The position numbers and the translations under genes were made by a program. Positions 1-11,166 of a DNA stretch of 64,000 nt are shown in pieces (position 1 is the stretch's first letter; each line of letters opens with the position of its first letter). This DNA comes from Bacteroidota bacterium. GTDB lineage: Bacteria > Bacteroidota > Bacteroidia > Chitinophagales > Chitinophagaceae. The notes beneath the pieces are model-generated. The model was not told the origin of the DNA and did not search any database. It saw nothing but the letters and a program-made list of their open reading frames with translations. The stretch spans positions 62,001-126,000 of the forward strand of contig JAKQGX010000037.1 in the NCBI GenBank assembly GCA_029573235.1. Direction: 5' to 3'.

Positions 1-3000
1 GCTTGTTTAATGTGTTTAATGAGAATTTTCCTATTACAGACACTCGAAACATCTTTGTATTGGAGTTTTTGGACTACTTCGTAGATCCGCCTCGCTACAC
101 GATAGATGAATGTATGGATCGTGGTCTTACCTACTCAGTACCCTTGAAAGCTAAGCTGAAACTGAGCTGTAATGATGAAGAACACGTTGACTTTGAAACG
201 ATCGTTCAGGATGTGTTCTTAGGTAATATCCCTTACATGACTCCCCGTGGTACCTTTGTAATTAACGGTGCTGAGCGTGTGGTAGTGTCCCAATTACATC
301 GCTCACCAGGGGTATTCTTTGGACAAAGTGTACACCCTAACGGAACCAAAATTTATTCTGCTCGCGTTATTCCTTTTAAAGGCGCATGGATGGAGTTCGC
401 TACTGATATCAACAATATCATGTATGCCTACATCGATCGTAAGAAAAAATTCCCTGTAACAACGTTGTTGCGTGCCATAGGTTACGAGACGGATAAAGAT
501 ATCCTAGAGCTATTTGGTATGGCGGATGAAGTGAAAGTAGATAAGAAAACACTTTCACAACACATCGGCCGTCGTTTGGCTGCACGTGTATTACGCAGTT
601 GGACGGAAGACTTCGTAGATGAAGATACCGGTGAAGTAGTAACCATCGAGCGTAATGAAATAGTATTAGATCGCGATAATATTCTTGATGAAGAAAATGC
701 TTCGATGATTATGGAAATGGGTATTCAAACCATATTCCTTCAAAAAGAAGAAGTGAGTGGCGACTATTCGATCATCTATAATACCTTAAACAAAGATACC
801 TCTAACTCTGAACTGGAAGCGGTACAACACATCTATCGCCAGTTGCGTGGTAGTGATGCCCCTGATGATGAAACTGCGAGAGGTATTATTGACAAACTTT
901 TCTTCTCAGATAAACGTTACGATTTGGGAGAAGTGGGTCGTTATAAAATCAATCGTAAACTCAACCTTGATTTCCCGCTTACCAAGTCGGTATTAACCAA
1001 GCAAGATATTATCTCTATCATTTCGTACTTAGTACATCTTACCAATGGTAAAGCAGAGATAGATGATATCGACCACTTGAGCAACCGTAGAGTGCGCACC
1101 GTAGGAGAGCAGTTATTCGCTCAATTTGGTGTAGGGTTGGCACGTATGGCACGTACCATCCGGGAACGCATGAATGTGCGCGACAATGAGGTGTTCACGC
1201 CTATTGATTTGATTAATGCCCGTACCCTTTCTTCGGTTATTAACTCCTTCTTTGGTACCTCGCAGCTATCTCAATTCCTTGACCAAACCAACCCTCTCTC
1301 TGAGATTACGCACAAGCGCCGTATCTCAGCACTCGGACCAGGTGGTTTGAGTAGGGAGCGTGCCGGCTTTGAAGTACGTGACGTACACTACTCACACTAT
1401 GGTCGTTTGTGTACTATCGAAACTCCGGAAGGTCCGAACATTGGGCTTATCTCCACACTTTGTGTACACGCACAAATCAACGATATGGGCTTTATCGAAA
1501 CACCATATCGTAAAGTAAAAGAAGGCAAGGTGGATTTGAAACATCAATACTTCCTCAGTGCCGAAGAAGAAGATGAAGCTAAAATCGCTCAGGCAAACGT
1601 ACCATTGGATGACCACGGTAAGTTTGTAGAAGAAAAAATTAAATCTCGTCAGACCGGCGACTTCCCAATACTCGAACCTCATGAAGTAGAGTACATGGAC
1701 GTAGCGCCGAACCAAATTGTAGGCTTATCAGCATCGTTAATTCCGTTCTTAGAGCATGATGATGCCAACCGTGCCTTGATGGGCTCGAACATGCAGCGTC
1801 AAGCTGTACCGTTGATTCGTCCTCAGGTGCCGATAGTAGGTACCGGTTTGGAAGGCAAAGCCGCCCGTGATGCCCGTATTCAAATACATGCTGAAGGAAA
1901 TGGTGTGGTGGAATACGTAGACGCCAATGAAATACATGTACGCTACAATCGTAACGACAGAGACCGCTTGGTATCTTTCGAAGACGACTTGAAAGTGTAC
2001 AAACTGACCAAATATAAAAAGACCAACCAAAGCACTTCTATCACGTTGAAACCAGCGGTAAGAAGAGGTGATAAAGTAACGGTAGGCGATTTCCTTACAG
2101 AAGGATATGCAACTCAAAATGGCGAGTTGGCATTGGGTAGAAACCTAAAAGTGGCTTTCATGCCTTGGAAGGGATACAACTTTGAGGATGCCATCGTAAT
2201 CAACGAAAAAGTAGTACGAGAAGATTTGTTTACATCGGTACACATCGACGAATATGAATTGGAAGTACGGGATACCAAACTGGGTGAAGAGGAACTAACT
2301 CCGGATATTCCAAATATCTCTGAAGAAGCTACCAAAGACCTCGATGAAAATGGTATCATTCGCATCGGTGCACATGTGGGCGAAGGCGACATCTTGATTG
2401 GTAAAATCACCCCGAAAGGTGAAACCGACCCAACACCGGAAGAAAAATTATTGCGTGCCATCTTTGGTGACAAAGCCGGTGATGCAAAAGATGCTTCGTT
2501 GAAAGCACCATCCGGAACGGAAGGTATCGTTATTCACAAAGAACTCTTCCAACGCGCTAAAAAAGATAAAAACGCTAAAGCTCGTGAGAAAGTACAATTA
2601 GAGAAAATCGAAAAAGTACACGAGAAAAACTTGGATGATTTGAAATCCTTGTTGATGGAAAAGCTCAACGTATTGTTGAAAGACAAAACATCACAAGGTA
2701 TTACCAACAATTTTGGCGAGCCGATTATTGCTAAAGGCGGCAAGTTTAACAGTAAGACACTGGGTGCTATTGACTATGCTAATGTGAATCCATTGGGATG
2801 GACGGGCGATGCCGATACCGATGACGCCATCAACCAGTTGCTGCATAACTACAACATCAAGTTCAACGAAGAATTAGGCCGTTACAAAAGAGAGAAATTC
2901 AACCTTTCGATAGGTGATGAGTTACCGGCAGGCGTGTTGAAACTCGCCAAAGTATATTTGGCTTCTAAACGTAAACTGAAAGTAGGGGATAAGATGGCGG

Positions 3001-3659
3001 GTCGCCACGGTAACAAAGGTATTGTAGCCCGTATCGTACGCCAAGAAGACATGCCGTTCTTAGAAGACGGTACACCGGTAGATATCGTACTGAATCCACT
3101 TGGGGTACCTTCTCGTATGAACCTTGGTCAGATATACGAAACCGTATTGGGATGGGCCGGCGAAAAGCTGGGATTGAAATTTGCCACTCCTATTTTTGAC
3201 GGTGCATCGGTAGAAGAAATCGGCGACTTGATTCAAAAAGCAGAACTGCCCACCTTTGGACACACATACTTGTACGATGGTGAAACTGGTGAACGCTTCC
3301 ACCAAAAAGCAACTGTAGGTATCATTTACATGATTAAACTACACCACATGGTGGATGATAAAATGCACGCTCGTTCTATCGGTCCTTACTCGCTCATCAC
3401 ACAACAACCGCTGGGTGGTAAAGCACAATTCGGTGGTCAACGTTTTGGTGAAATGGAGGTGTGGGCACTCGAAGCTTACGGTGCATCTAACATCCTTCAA
3501 GAGCTATTGACTTTGAAATCAGATGATATCGTGGGTCGTGCGAAAACGTATGAATCTATCGTGAAAGGTGATAACGTGCCAAAAGCCGGTATTCCTGAAT
3601 CATTCAACGTATTGGTGAATGAGTTGAGAGGCTTGGGTCTTGAATTGAAATTTGAATAA
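1..3659 (+). CDS. rpoB: DNA-directed RNA polymerase subunit beta (5'-truncated by window edge)
   Basis: Beta subunit of RNA polymerase, forming the catalytic cleft with beta-prime. The frame is open to the left edge, so the TTG at base 3 is not the start; about 50 N-terminal residues of a usual Bacteroidota RpoB appear to be missing. The rifampicin-binding stretch (about 1254-1353) matches the sensitive E. coli form at the usual resistance positions, including the DQ, THKRR and SALGPGG segments. The lysine-rich [12 protein letters not shown] catalytic segment lies near 2990-3020, and the C-terminal clamp region ends in GLELKFE. It is followed after 173 nt by rpoC on the same strand, the usual order. 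Identity is certain; only the 5' end is unknown. Confidence 0.98.
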   Translation, partial: LFNVFNENFPITDTRNIFVLEFLDYFVDPPRYTIDECMDRGLTYSVPLKAKLKLSCNDEEHVDFETIVQDVFLGNIPYMTPRGTFVINGAERVVVSQLHRSPGVFFGQSVHPNGTKIYSARVIPFKGAWMEFATDINNIMYAYIDRKKKFPVTTLLRAIGYETDKDILELFGMADEVKVDKKTLSQHIGRRLAARVLRSWTEDFVDEDTGEVVTIERNEIVLDRDNILDEENASMIMEMGIQTIFLQKEEVSGDYSIIYNTLNKDTSNSELEAVQHIYRQLRGSDAPDDETARGIIDKLFFSDKRYDLGEVGRYKINRKLNLDFPLTKSVLTKQDIISIISYLVHLTNGKAEIDDIDHLSNRRVRTVGEQLFAQFGVGLARMARTIRERMNVRDNEVFTPIDLINARTLSSVINSFFGTSQLSQFLDQTNPLSEITHKRRISALGPGGLSRERAGFEVRDVHYSHYGRLCTIETPEGPNIGLISTLCVHAQINDMGFIETPYRKVKEGKVDLKHQYFLSAEEEDEAKIAQANVPLDDHGKFVEEKIKSRQTGDFPILEPHEVEYMDVAPNQIVGLSASLIPFLEHDDANRALMGSNMQRQAVPLIRPQVPIVGTGLEGKAARDARIQIHAEGNGVVEYVDANEIHVRYNRNDRDRLVSFEDDLKVYKLTKYKKTNQSTSITLKPAVRRGDKVTVGDFLTEGYATQNGELALGRNLKVAFMPWKGYNFEDAIVINEKVVREDLFTSVHIDEYELEVRDTKLGEEELTPDIPNISEEATKDLDENGIIRIGAHVGEGDILIGKITPKGETDPTPEEKLLRAIFGDKAGDAKDASLKAPSGTEGIVIHKELFQRAKKDKNAKAREKVQLEKIEKVHEKNLDDLKSLLMEKLNVLLKDKTSQGITNNFGEPIIAKGGKFNSKTLGAIDYANVNPLGWTGDADTDDAINQLLHNYNIKFNEELGRYKREKFNLSIGDELPAGVLKLAKVYLASKRKLKVGDKMAGRHGNKGIVARIVRQEDMPFLEDGTPVDIVLNPLGVPSRMNLGQIYETVLGWAGEKLGLKFATPIFDGASVEEIGDLIQKAELPTFGHTYLYDGETGERFHQKATVGIIYMIKLHHMVDDKMHARSIGPYSLITQQPLGGKAQFGGQRFGEMEVWALEAYGASNILQELLTLKSDDIVGRAKTYESIVKGDNVPKAGIPESFNVLVNELRGLGLELKFE

Positions 3660-3661
3660 GG

Positions 3662-3703
3662 AATAAAGAACAAACTGCTTTAAAAAACGGTTTGTTCTTT
3701 ATT
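3662..3703 (+). promoter_or_regulatory. Large hairpin in the rpoB-rpoC gap
   Basis: A perfect 14-bp inverted repeat (3662-3675 with 3690-3703) starts two bases after the rpoB stop. Inner U-G and G-C pairs can lengthen it. The loop is A-rich, the 3' arm is U-rich, and no long U run follows. A second small hairpin (CTTCTT/AAGAAG) lies at 3716-3730. The fold could attenuate rpoC transcription or be a processing site or 3'-end stabiliser; the sequence does not decide which. Confidence 0.7.
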
Positions 3704-3832
3704 TACACAATTAGGCTTCTTCAAAAGAAGTATAATAGAAATACCGAACGATGAATGGTGCTAACGCCGTAAAAGCTTAATAGCAGCAATTACGCTCGGA
3801 CAATAAAAAAATTAAAATACTTATTTTTTGCT

Positions 3833-6800
3833 ATGGCAATAAAAAAAGAAAATCGCCCGAAACCGGGTTTTGGAAAAATCACCATCAGCCTTGCATCTCC
3901 TGATGGTATTTTAGACCGCTCTTATGGTGAAGTACTGAAGCCCGAAACCATCAACTATCGTACCTACAAGCCGGAGCGCGATGGGTTGTTTTGCGAAAAA
4001 ATATTTGGACCTGTAAAGGATTATGAATGTTACTGCGGCAAGTACAAACGCATTCGCTACAAGGGTATCGTGTGCGACCGTTGTGGTGTGGAAGTAACCG
4101 AAAAGAAAGTACGTCGTGAGCGTATGGGACACATCAAATTGGTGGTTCCGATTGTGCATATTTGGTACTTCAAATCGCTGCCTAACAAGATTGGTTATTT
4201 GTTGGGAACCTCTTCAAAGAAGTTGGAGAGCATCGTTTATTATGAGCGTTATGTGGTCATTCAAGCCGGTGAAGCGGAAGAGTTAATCCGTCAGAAACTG
4301 AACTTGAAAGACTCTGAGAAAACCGAACTGCAGTTGATATCAGAAGACGAATACTTGGAAATCATGGAAACTATCTCCAGAGAAAACCAGTATTTGCCGG
4401 ATGAAGACCCGAATAAATTCATTGCGAAGATGGGTGCTGAAGCGGTTCACACCATGTTGAGCCGAATAGATTTGGACCAACTATCGTATGTGCTTCGTAA
4501 CGCTGCTGCTAACGAAACATCGCAACAAAGGAAACAAGAAGCATTGAAACGCTTGAGTGTGGTAGAAGCCTTCCGTGAAGCGAATACACGCGTAGAAAAT
4601 AAAATGGAATGGATGGTGATGCAGTACATTCCCGTTATTCCACCGGAGTTGCGCCCCTTAGTGCCATTGGATGGTGGTCGTTTCGCTTCTTCTGATTTGA
4701 ACGATTTGTACCGTCGTGTTATTATTCGTAACAATCGTTTGAAACGCCTCATTGAAATTAAAGCTCCGGAAGTAATCTTGCGCAATGAAAAACGTATGCT
4801 GCAAGAAGCGGTTGACTCATTGTTTGACAACTCTCGCAAGTCCAACGCGGTAAAAGCAGAAGGAGGTCGTGCATTGAAATCGCTTTCGGATGTGCTGAAA
4901 GGAAAGCAAGGTCGTTTCCGCCAAAACTTATTGGGTAAACGTGTGGACTATTCCGGTCGTTCGGTTATCGTGGTAGGTCCTGAAATGAAGTTGCATGAAT
5001 GTGGTTTGCCGAAGGATATGGCTGCGGAACTGTTCAAACCATTTATCATTCGTAAGCTGATAGAAAGAGGTATTGTAAAAACCGTTAAGTCTGCCAAGAA
5101 GTTAGTAGAAAGAAAAGAAGCCGTTGTTTGGGATATTTTAGAAAACGTATTGAAAGGACATCCGGTTCTCCTCAACCGTGCCCCAACGCTACACCGTCTT
5201 TCGATACAAGCCTTCCAGCCGAAATTGATTGAAGGAAAAGCGATTCAACTACACCCATTGGTATGTTCTGCGTTCAACGCCGACTTTGATGGTGACCAAA
5301 TGGCGGTGCACGTGCCGTTGAGCCACGCAGCCATATTGGAAGCACAGCTATTGATGTTGGCTTCGCACAATATCTTGAACCCGCAAAATGGTACACCTAT
5401 TACCCTGCCTTCACAAGACATGGTATTGGGTCTGTACTATATTTCTAAGGGTAAAAAGACCATGGCTGATGAAGTGGTGCTAGGAGAAGGTATGGCGTTT
5501 TACTCTGCTGAAGAAGTAATGATTGCCTACAACGAAAACAAAGTAGCGCTTCATGCTTGGATAAAAGTAAAAACAGATGTACGCCAAAAAGATGGCAGCC
5601 TCAAAAACCAACTGATTGAGACTACCGTCGGTCGTGTCATCTTTAACCAATATGTGCCCAAAGAAATGGGCTTTGTGAATGCCTTGCTCACCAAAAAATC
5701 ACTACGTGAAATCATTGGTGATATTCTGAAATACGCCGGTATCCCCAAAACTGTTCAGTTCTTGGATGATATCAAAACACTTGGTTTCCGTACTGCCTTC
5801 CGAGGTGGACTTTCCTTCAACATCAACGACCTTACCATTCCGGATGTGAAAGAAGAACTCATACAATCAGCACAAGCAGATGTGGATGAAGTATGGGACA
5901 ACTACAACATGGGGCTTATCACCAACAACGAACGCTACAACCAAATCATCGATATTTGGTCGCGTGTGGATACCCGTGTTACCGAAACGCTTATCCGCGA
6001 CATGTCTAACGATAAGCAAGGATTTAACTCGGTGTACATGATGTTGGATTCCGGTGCGCGTGGTAGCAAACAACAGGTAAAACAGTTGGCTGGCTTGAGA
6101 GGTTTGATGGCTAAGCCGCGCCGTTCGGGTTCTACCGGTTCTGAAATTATTGAAAACCCCATCCTTTCCAACTTTAAAACCGGTCTTTCGGTATTAGAAT
6201 ACTTTATCTCTACGCACGGTGCTCGTAAAGGTCTTGCGGATACCGCCCTTAAAACTGCCGATGCCGGTTATCTAACTCGTCGTTTGGTGGATGTGGCACA
6301 AGATGTAGTCATCAACGAAGAAGACTGCGGCACCCTGAGAGGTATTGCCACTAGTGCGTTGAAAGATAATGAAGACATCGTAGAATCCTTGTACGATCGT
6401 TTGTTGGGACGTACTTCCTTGCATGATGTTTACGACCCAATAACCGACAAACTCTTGGCTCGCGCCGGTGAAGAAATCACCGAAGACATTGCCAAAGAAA
6501 TTGAAGAAAGTGCTATTGACACCGTTGAGATTCGCTCGGTATTGACTTGTGAAGCACACCGCGGCGTTTGTGCTAAGTGCTATGGTAAAAACTTGGCGAC
6601 CGGCTATATGGCCCAAAAAGGTGACGCCGTAGGTATCATTGCTGCACAGTCCATTGGTGAGCCGGGTACACAGTTGACACTACGTACCTTCCACGTGGGT
6701 GGGGTTGCCGGTTCGTCGGCTATCGACTCGCAGTTGGTTGCCAAATTCGACGGAAGCATTCAGTTTGACGGATTGCGTACTACCGAATACACCGACTCTG

Positions 6801-8155
6801 AAGGACAAAAACAAACCATCGTTATCGGGCGTACCGGTGAAATGCGTATTGTAGATGTAGCCAATGACCGCTTGTTGATAACGCATAACATCCCTTATGG
6901 TTCTAACCTGAAAGTGAAGAACAATCAGAAAGTGAAGAAAGGTGATGTAATCTGTACTTGGGATCCGTTCAATGCGGTGATTATTTCTGAAGTTACCGGT
7001 ACCGTGCGTTTTGATAATGTTATCGAAGGCGTTACCTACCGTGAAGAAGCCGATGAACAAACCGGACACCGCGAAAAAGTGGTTATCGAAACCAAGGATA
7101 AAGCGAAAATACCAAGCATCGTTATTGCCGATAAAACAGAAAAATCTTACAACTTACCGGTAGGCTCACACATTGTAGTAGATGCCGACGATAAGGTGCA
7201 CAACGGACAGGTAATTGTGAAGATACCACGCGTGATGGGTCGTAGCCGAGATATCACAGGGGGTCTTCCACGAGTTACCGAATTGTTTGAAGCCCGTAAC
7301 CCATCTAACCCTGCTGTAGTAGCCGAAGTAGATGGTGTGGTAAGCTTTGGTAACATCAAACGTGGTAACCGCGAAATCATGGTAGAAAGCCGTGAAGGAT
7401 TGTTGAAGAAATACCTTGTTCCGTTGACCCGCCACATCATGGTGCAAGACGGTGACTTTGTGAAAGCCGGTACGGCATTGTCGGATGGCTCCATCACTCC
7501 GAATGATATACTTTCTATCAAAGGACCTTTTGCCGTGCAAGAATACCTCGTGAATGAAATACAAGAAGTATATCGTTTGCAAGGGGTGAAGATAAACGAC
7601 AAACACATTGAAGTAATCGTTCGTCAAATGATGCGTAAGGTATCAATCGTAGATCCGGGAGATACCAAATTCTTGGAAGACGATACGGTAGATAAGTTTG
7701 AATTCATGGAGGAAAACGACTGGATTTACGACAAGAAAGTAGTAACCGAAAAAGGAGATTCAGACAGCTTGCATCCGGGACAAATTGTTACCCTGCGTGA
7801 GTTGCGTGACGAAAACAGTAACCTGCGCCGTAGCGATAAGAAACTCGTAGAGTATAGAGATGCCAATCCGGCTACTTCTACACCCATGTTGTTGGGTATT
7901 ACCAAAGCATCGTTGGGTACACAAAGCTGGATTTCTGCGGCTTCCTTCCAAGAAACCACCAAAGTGCTTTCTACCGCTGCCATCACCGGTAAGAGCGATC
8001 ATTTGATGGGCTTGAAAGAAAACGTTATCACCGGTAACCTCATACCTGCCGGTACGGGTATCCGCGACTACGACAATATTGTAGTAGGCTCAAAAGAAGA
8101 ATATGAATTGCTGATGGCTAACCGTAATGAGTTAGAATTTGACGATGAAGAATAA
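3833..8155 (+). CDS. rpoC: DNA-directed RNA polymerase subunit beta-prime
   Basis: Beta-prime subunit, 1440 aa, full length for Bacteroidota. The N-terminal zinc ribbon has Cys66, Cys68, Cys81 and Cys84. The catalytic magnesium loop NADFDGD places Asp484, Asp486 and Asp488. The second zinc site uses Cys832, Cys906, Cys913 and Cys916. The bridge-helix/trigger-loop segment [16 protein letters not shown] is present, followed by the long beta-prime jaw region and an acidic C-terminus. The start is an ATG at 3833 preceded by an A/T-rich stretch with no clear Shine-Dalgarno sequence. It is presumably transcribed with rpoB, although the 173-nt spacer with a large hairpin leaves room for separate control. 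A strong terminator follows at 8184. Confidence 0.99.
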   Translation: MAIKKENRPKPGFGKITISLASPDGILDRSYGEVLKPETINYRTYKPERDGLFCEKIFGPVKDYECYCGKYKRIRYKGIVCDRCGVEVTEKKVRRERMGHIKLVVPIVHIWYFKSLPNKIGYLLGTSSKKLESIVYYERYVVIQAGEAEELIRQKLNLKDSEKTELQLISEDEYLEIMETISRENQYLPDEDPNKFIAKMGAEAVHTMLSRIDLDQLSYVLRNAAANETSQQRKQEALKRLSVVEAFREANTRVENKMEWMVMQYIPVIPPELRPLVPLDGGRFASSDLNDLYRRVIIRNNRLKRLIEIKAPEVILRNEKRMLQEAVDSLFDNSRKSNAVKAEGGRALKSLSDVLKGKQGRFRQNLLGKRVDYSGRSVIVVGPEMKLHECGLPKDMAAELFKPFIIRKLIERGIVKTVKSAKKLVERKEAVVWDILENVLKGHPVLLNRAPTLHRLSIQAFQPKLIEGKAIQLHPLVCSAFNADFDGDQMAVHVPLSHAAILEAQLLMLASHNILNPQNGTPITLPSQDMVLGLYYISKGKKTMADEVVLGEGMAFYSAEEVMIAYNENKVALHAWIKVKTDVRQKDGSLKNQLIETTVGRVIFNQYVPKEMGFVNALLTKKSLREIIGDILKYAGIPKTVQFLDDIKTLGFRTAFRGGLSFNINDLTIPDVKEELIQSAQADVDEVWDNYNMGLITNNERYNQIIDIWSRVDTRVTETLIRDMSNDKQGFNSVYMMLDSGARGSKQQVKQLAGLRGLMAKPRRSGSTGSEIIENPILSNFKTGLSVLEYFISTHGARKGLADTALKTADAGYLTRRLVDVAQDVVINEEDCGTLRGIATSALKDNEDIVESLYDRLLGRTSLHDVYDPITDKLLARAGEEITEDIAKEIEESAIDTVEIRSVLTCEAHRGVCAKCYGKNLATGYMAQKGDAVGIIAAQSIGEPGTQLTLRTFHVGGVAGSSAIDSQLVAKFDGSIQFDGLRTTEYTDSEGQKQTIVIGRTGEMRIVDVANDRLLITHNIPYGSNLKVKNNQKVKKGDVICTWDPFNAVIISEVTGTVRFDNVIEGVTYREEADEQTGHREKVVIETKDKAKIPSIVIADKTEKSYNLPVGSHIVVDADDKVHNGQVIVKIPRVMGRSRDITGGLPRVTELFEARNPSNPAVVAEVDGVVSFGNIKRGNREIMVESREGLLKKYLVPLTRHIMVQDGDFVKAGTALSDGSITPNDILSIKGPFAVQEYLVNEIQEVYRLQGVKINDKHIEVIVRQMMRKVSIVDPGDTKFLEDDTVDKFEFMEENDWIYDKKVVTEKGDSDSLHPGQIVTLRELRDENSNLRRSDKKLVEYRDANPATSTPMLLGITKASLGTQSWISAASFQETTKVLSTAAITGKSDHLMGLKENVITGNLIPAGTGIRDYDNIVVGSKEEYELLMANRNELEFDDEE

Positions 8156-8183
8156 GTTTGCTTCTTCTTTGTAATAGAAAAAA

Positions 8184-8214
8184 ATAGCTGCCATCATTTG
8201 GCAGCTATTTTTTT
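8184..8214 (+). terminator. Rho-independent terminator after rpoC
   Basis: A 10-bp perfect stem, ATAGCTGCCA with TGGCAGCTAT, and a 5-nt loop are followed by seven T. A run of A before the stem makes it usable on the minus strand too, so it may also end the convergent operon whose last gene stops at 8349. Confidence 0.92.
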
Positions 8215-8348
8215 GTAGGGTAGGGAGATTCGATTTTAGTTCGGAAGTTTTGAAGTTCTCAATTCTGCAGGATACGCTATAATCCTATATACCGACTGTG
8301 CGAATTACAGAATGATAAGTGTGATTGCTCGTTAAACGACAAAGCAGT

Positions 8349-9341
8349 TTACTCTTTTATCACTTTTGTTGCTACTCCATCGTCTGTTTGGAAAATATAT
8401 GTTCCTATAGGAAATGACGAAAAGTCGATTTCAAAATAGTTATTACCTTTTACTAACTTCAAAATACCTTCCTTCATTATTTTTCCATCGATGGAAGTAA
8501 CTGCATAATGCACATTTTTCGCTTCTAAAGCATTTACTTGTACTTTCAATGTTTGTGTTACGGGATTAGGGAAAAGCGAGAAGGAAGAACGACTGACGTC
8601 AAAATATAGCGCTACGGTTTGCGAATAACGCAGGTTTCCGTCGTCCGACACCATCTTTAAGCGATAATAATTCCAACCCATTGCAGGCTGATAGTCTAAT
8701 GCTATGTAAAGGTTTTTTCCGGCTTCTTGTTGTTCCAAAAACTTATACTGCTTGGTGTCCGTTGACCTTTCTACATCAAAATGGTGAATGTTTTTTTCAT
8801 TTGCTGTTTGCCATGTTAGCTTAGTACAATTCTCTCTTTTCTCTGCTTCAAAAGAAAGTAGTTGCAAAGGCAAAACGGTTCCCATATTCGTAGCTGTTAT
8901 TTTTGAGAGGGTGATAGCCTGAATAGCGGTAGTGGCAGTAACATGGTGGTTGTTGTTGGAAGTGGTCAACAAGTTGGTTGTACTATATCCACTTTGCCCG
9001 GTATGATATACCAGATTCAGCAACGCTGCAGTATTGCCATTTAGCTCAGCCGTATCATAATACAACCCGATATTGCCCTGATAGCTGAATGGATTGGAAA
9101 ACTGTGCGACTCTTGCTACGCTGCTACCGGGAGGTGTAATATTTACCACAGGAGTATGGGAAATTATGAGTTCGTTTCCTGATAAGTGAAGGTCGGAAGA
9201 GGGGAGAAAGGTTACACTGTCTATTACCATAGTAGTATTGGCTTTCACCACAAAACTGCTTCCGGCATGAAACTGTGCTTGCATGGACAATGGAATTGAT
9301 AGGCACAACACAAGTTTTAACTTAAAAATAGATGGTTTCAT
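8349..9341 (-). CDS. T9SS-sorted secreted protein (type A sorting domain)
   Basis: A 330-aa protein with a signal peptide (about residues 1-22, ending near MQAQ). The N-terminal half is low-complexity and predicted beta. The middle resembles fibronectin-like modules common in T9SS cargo (PLQLLSFEAEK, then FDVERSTD and YYRLKMVSDDG). The C-terminal 80 residues have the typical Por secretion tail: FPNPVTQTLKV, an SIDGK segment and a final KVIKE. By family knowledge it should cross the outer membrane by type IX secretion and be attached to or released from the surface. No catalytic domain is recognised. It is the last gene of the minus-strand run, 8 nt after the tail-fibre-like gene, which suggests co-transcription. 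Confidence 0.85.
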   Translation of the reverse strand: MKPSIFKLKLVLCLSIPLSMQAQFHAGSSFVVKANTTMVIDSVTFLPSSDLHLSGNELIISHTPVVNITPPGSSVARVAQFSNPFSYQGNIGLYYDTAELNGNTAALLNLVYHTGQSGYSTTNLLTTSNNNHHVTATTAIQAITLSKITATNMGTVLPLQLLSFEAEKRENCTKLTWQTANEKNIHHFDVERSTDTKQYKFLEQQEAGKNLYIALDYQPAMGWNYYRLKMVSDDGNLRYSQTVALYFDVSRSSFSLFPNPVTQTLKVQVNALEAKNVHYAVTSIDGKIMKEGILKLVKGNNYFEIDFSSFPIGTYIFQTDDGVATKVIKE

Positions 9342-9349
9342 AGTATTGC

Positions 9350-11140
9350 TTATTTCACGTTCACAAACACATTAATTTTTCCGACTCCGTCTCCATCATA
9401 GTATTGCAAGGCTTTGCCGATGATTTGTCCTGTCTTTATTTTATTGGGATCGGCTTTCATGGCTACTCCTTTTCTTGACGAGGTTACAAGCATATCACCG
9501 CGTTTTATGGCACCGCCATCTGTACATACTTTGGTTGGGATAACGCCAACTACCCCCATAGGTACTTTGTCTGAAATATCTGTTTCAATATTTTCTTCTG
9601 TCAATAACACCCCGGGCTTGGTAGCATACACCCCAATTACTAAAGAGGAATATGCATCATTGCTTTTCTCAACGGTGCGGTCATGATCTTTAGAAATGAC
9701 TAAAACATCGCCAGGCTCGTATTCGCTTATATCATTTATCACATCAAAAGCCTCTGCTATATCTGCACCGCTATTTTGTGTGCCGCCATTGAAGAAGCCT
9801 TTCCCTGTACCATCTATACGTGCTACGTTGGATTGTGTGATTACACCACTTTTGAATACGGCAAGGTCGGATGTACCTGACCTTTCTACAACCAATACAG
9901 GATTAGTATTTGTACTACTGTTTATTCTAAATCGTGCAGCATTGCGCCCACTATGCCCTGTGTTAGCATATATGGCTGTACTTGTGCTTGAAGACGCGAA
10001 CAATCCAAAGCTCGAATCGCTTAGTGCACGCACCCCAAATCCTAATTGAGAAAAAGCATTTAACCCATCCCCTGCATATACTGATGTGCTTATTCCATCT
10101 CCAGAATTTGATGCGTTGGTTACTACCAATGTAGTAGATGTATTAGCTGTATTCGTATTTTCAAACCTTGCTGATGAATTGTAATAGCTAGTTGCCTTAA
10201 TACCTATCCCATAAACGCTTTCAGCCTCCATGCCGGCGCCGCTATAGGAATACCCGGCAGTACCCGTGCGAACGGAGGAAGTGCCTATGACACCTATCCC
10301 ATTAGTAGCACTTCCTAATAATCCGGCACCTGCATTCGATGTAGCTATTACGCCATAGCCCGAGTCTGCCTGCGATACATATAGCCCGGTAGTGTAGGAG
10401 TTGCCAACTGAGCCGGTATAATTATTTTCAATGCGCACGGTGGGTTTTTTCTTGTTAGTAACAGCGCGTATAGCAAAGCTATCGGTGCTGCTTGCAAAAA
10501 GACCAATGCCCCAAAATGAGTTCGCCTTTACTCCATAAGTACTGTCTGAATATCCTGACACTCCCGTTCCTTTGGCAGAGTACCCCATTACGCCTTCGCC
10601 TGTTGCCGCACTTCCATATACTCCGCTTCCGCCTCCCCAATGCTCTCCATATATCCCATATCCATTGGCACCGGTACCTCTATGAATACCGGAAATACCG
10701 GACGAATGACTGCCGGGTGATGAAACGTCTAATATACCTTGAATAGCAGTTGCATTAATGGACGTAGAAGTACTCAAAGCACCAATAGGAATACCCATGC
10801 CTGAGTTCGTAATCGTAAACAAATGATTATTGTTGTTTTCATTTGCCATAAATGGCAATGAGAAAGGTGTACTTTGCAAGTTGCTCCAACCGGTTCCAGT
10901 TTTATAATACCAGAAAGAATGTGTGCTGGTATCGTACACTAGCAACCCATCCGCAGGGTTATTGATACTCGTTTTTTGTGCAGAAGTCATGCGTGGAGCG
11001 AGCAACCCTTTGTTGTTTGAAACAACATCTAATTGTGCACTGGAATGAGGTGTTAATGTGCCAATACCCGTTTGTGCGGATACTGTAATTGTGCTGGCAC
11101 TTAGAAATAATAAACTGAGTATTCTATTAATGTTTTTCAT
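9350..11140 (-). CDS. Tail-fibre-like glycine-rich repeat surface protein
   Basis: A 596-aa exported protein. The ATG at 11140 is preferred over an upstream in-frame start at 11179 because it begins a signal peptide (MKNINRILS to VSAQ) and avoids overlap with the preceding gene. Residues about 23-90 match a Bacteroidota module seen at the N-terminus of tail-fibre-domain proteins (GIGT, TPHSSAQLDV, GLLAPRMT, GLLVYDT). Residues about 120-440 are degenerate repeats of roughly 20-25 residues built on GVYG, GVKA, GIGLFASS and GVIATS, suggesting a beta-solenoid or trimeric fibre. The last 130 residues (from ADIAEAFDV) form a compact beta-rich domain with GDVLVISKD, VPMGVVGVIP and IKRGDML, similar to end domains of phage fibres. 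Probably an adhesin; its partner is unknown. Confidence 0.7.
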   Translation of the reverse strand: MKNINRILSLLFLSASTITVSAQTGIGTLTPHSSAQLDVVSNNKGLLAPRMTSAQKTSINNPADGLLVYDTSTHSFWYYKTGTGWSNLQSTPFSLPFMANENNNNHLFTITNSGMGIPIGALSTSTSINATAIQGILDVSSPGSHSSGISGIHRGTGANGYGIYGEHWGGGSGVYGSAATGEGVMGYSAKGTGVSGYSDSTYGVKANSFWGIGLFASSTDSFAIRAVTNKKKPTVRIENNYTGSVGNSYTTGLYVSQADSGYGVIATSNAGAGLLGSATNGIGVIGTSSVRTGTAGYSYSGAGMEAESVYGIGIKATSYYNSSARFENTNTANTSTTLVVTNASNSGDGISTSVYAGDGLNAFSQLGFGVRALSDSSFGLFASSSTSTAIYANTGHSGRNAARFRINSSTNTNPVLVVERSGTSDLAVFKSGVITQSNVARIDGTGKGFFNGGTQNSGADIAEAFDVINDISEYEPGDVLVISKDHDRTVEKSNDAYSSLVIGVYATKPGVLLTEENIETDISDKVPMGVVGVIPTKVCTDGGAIKRGDMLVTSSRKGVAMKADPNKIKTGQIIGKALQYYDGDGVGKINVFVNVK

Positions 11141-11166
11141 TTTGTTTGATTTATTATCGTTAGGGA

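Noticed and set aside
3911-7986. Many long antisense and shifted frames inside rpoC and rpoB
   Set aside because: They have no signal peptides, domains or start context and arise from codon bias of the real genes.
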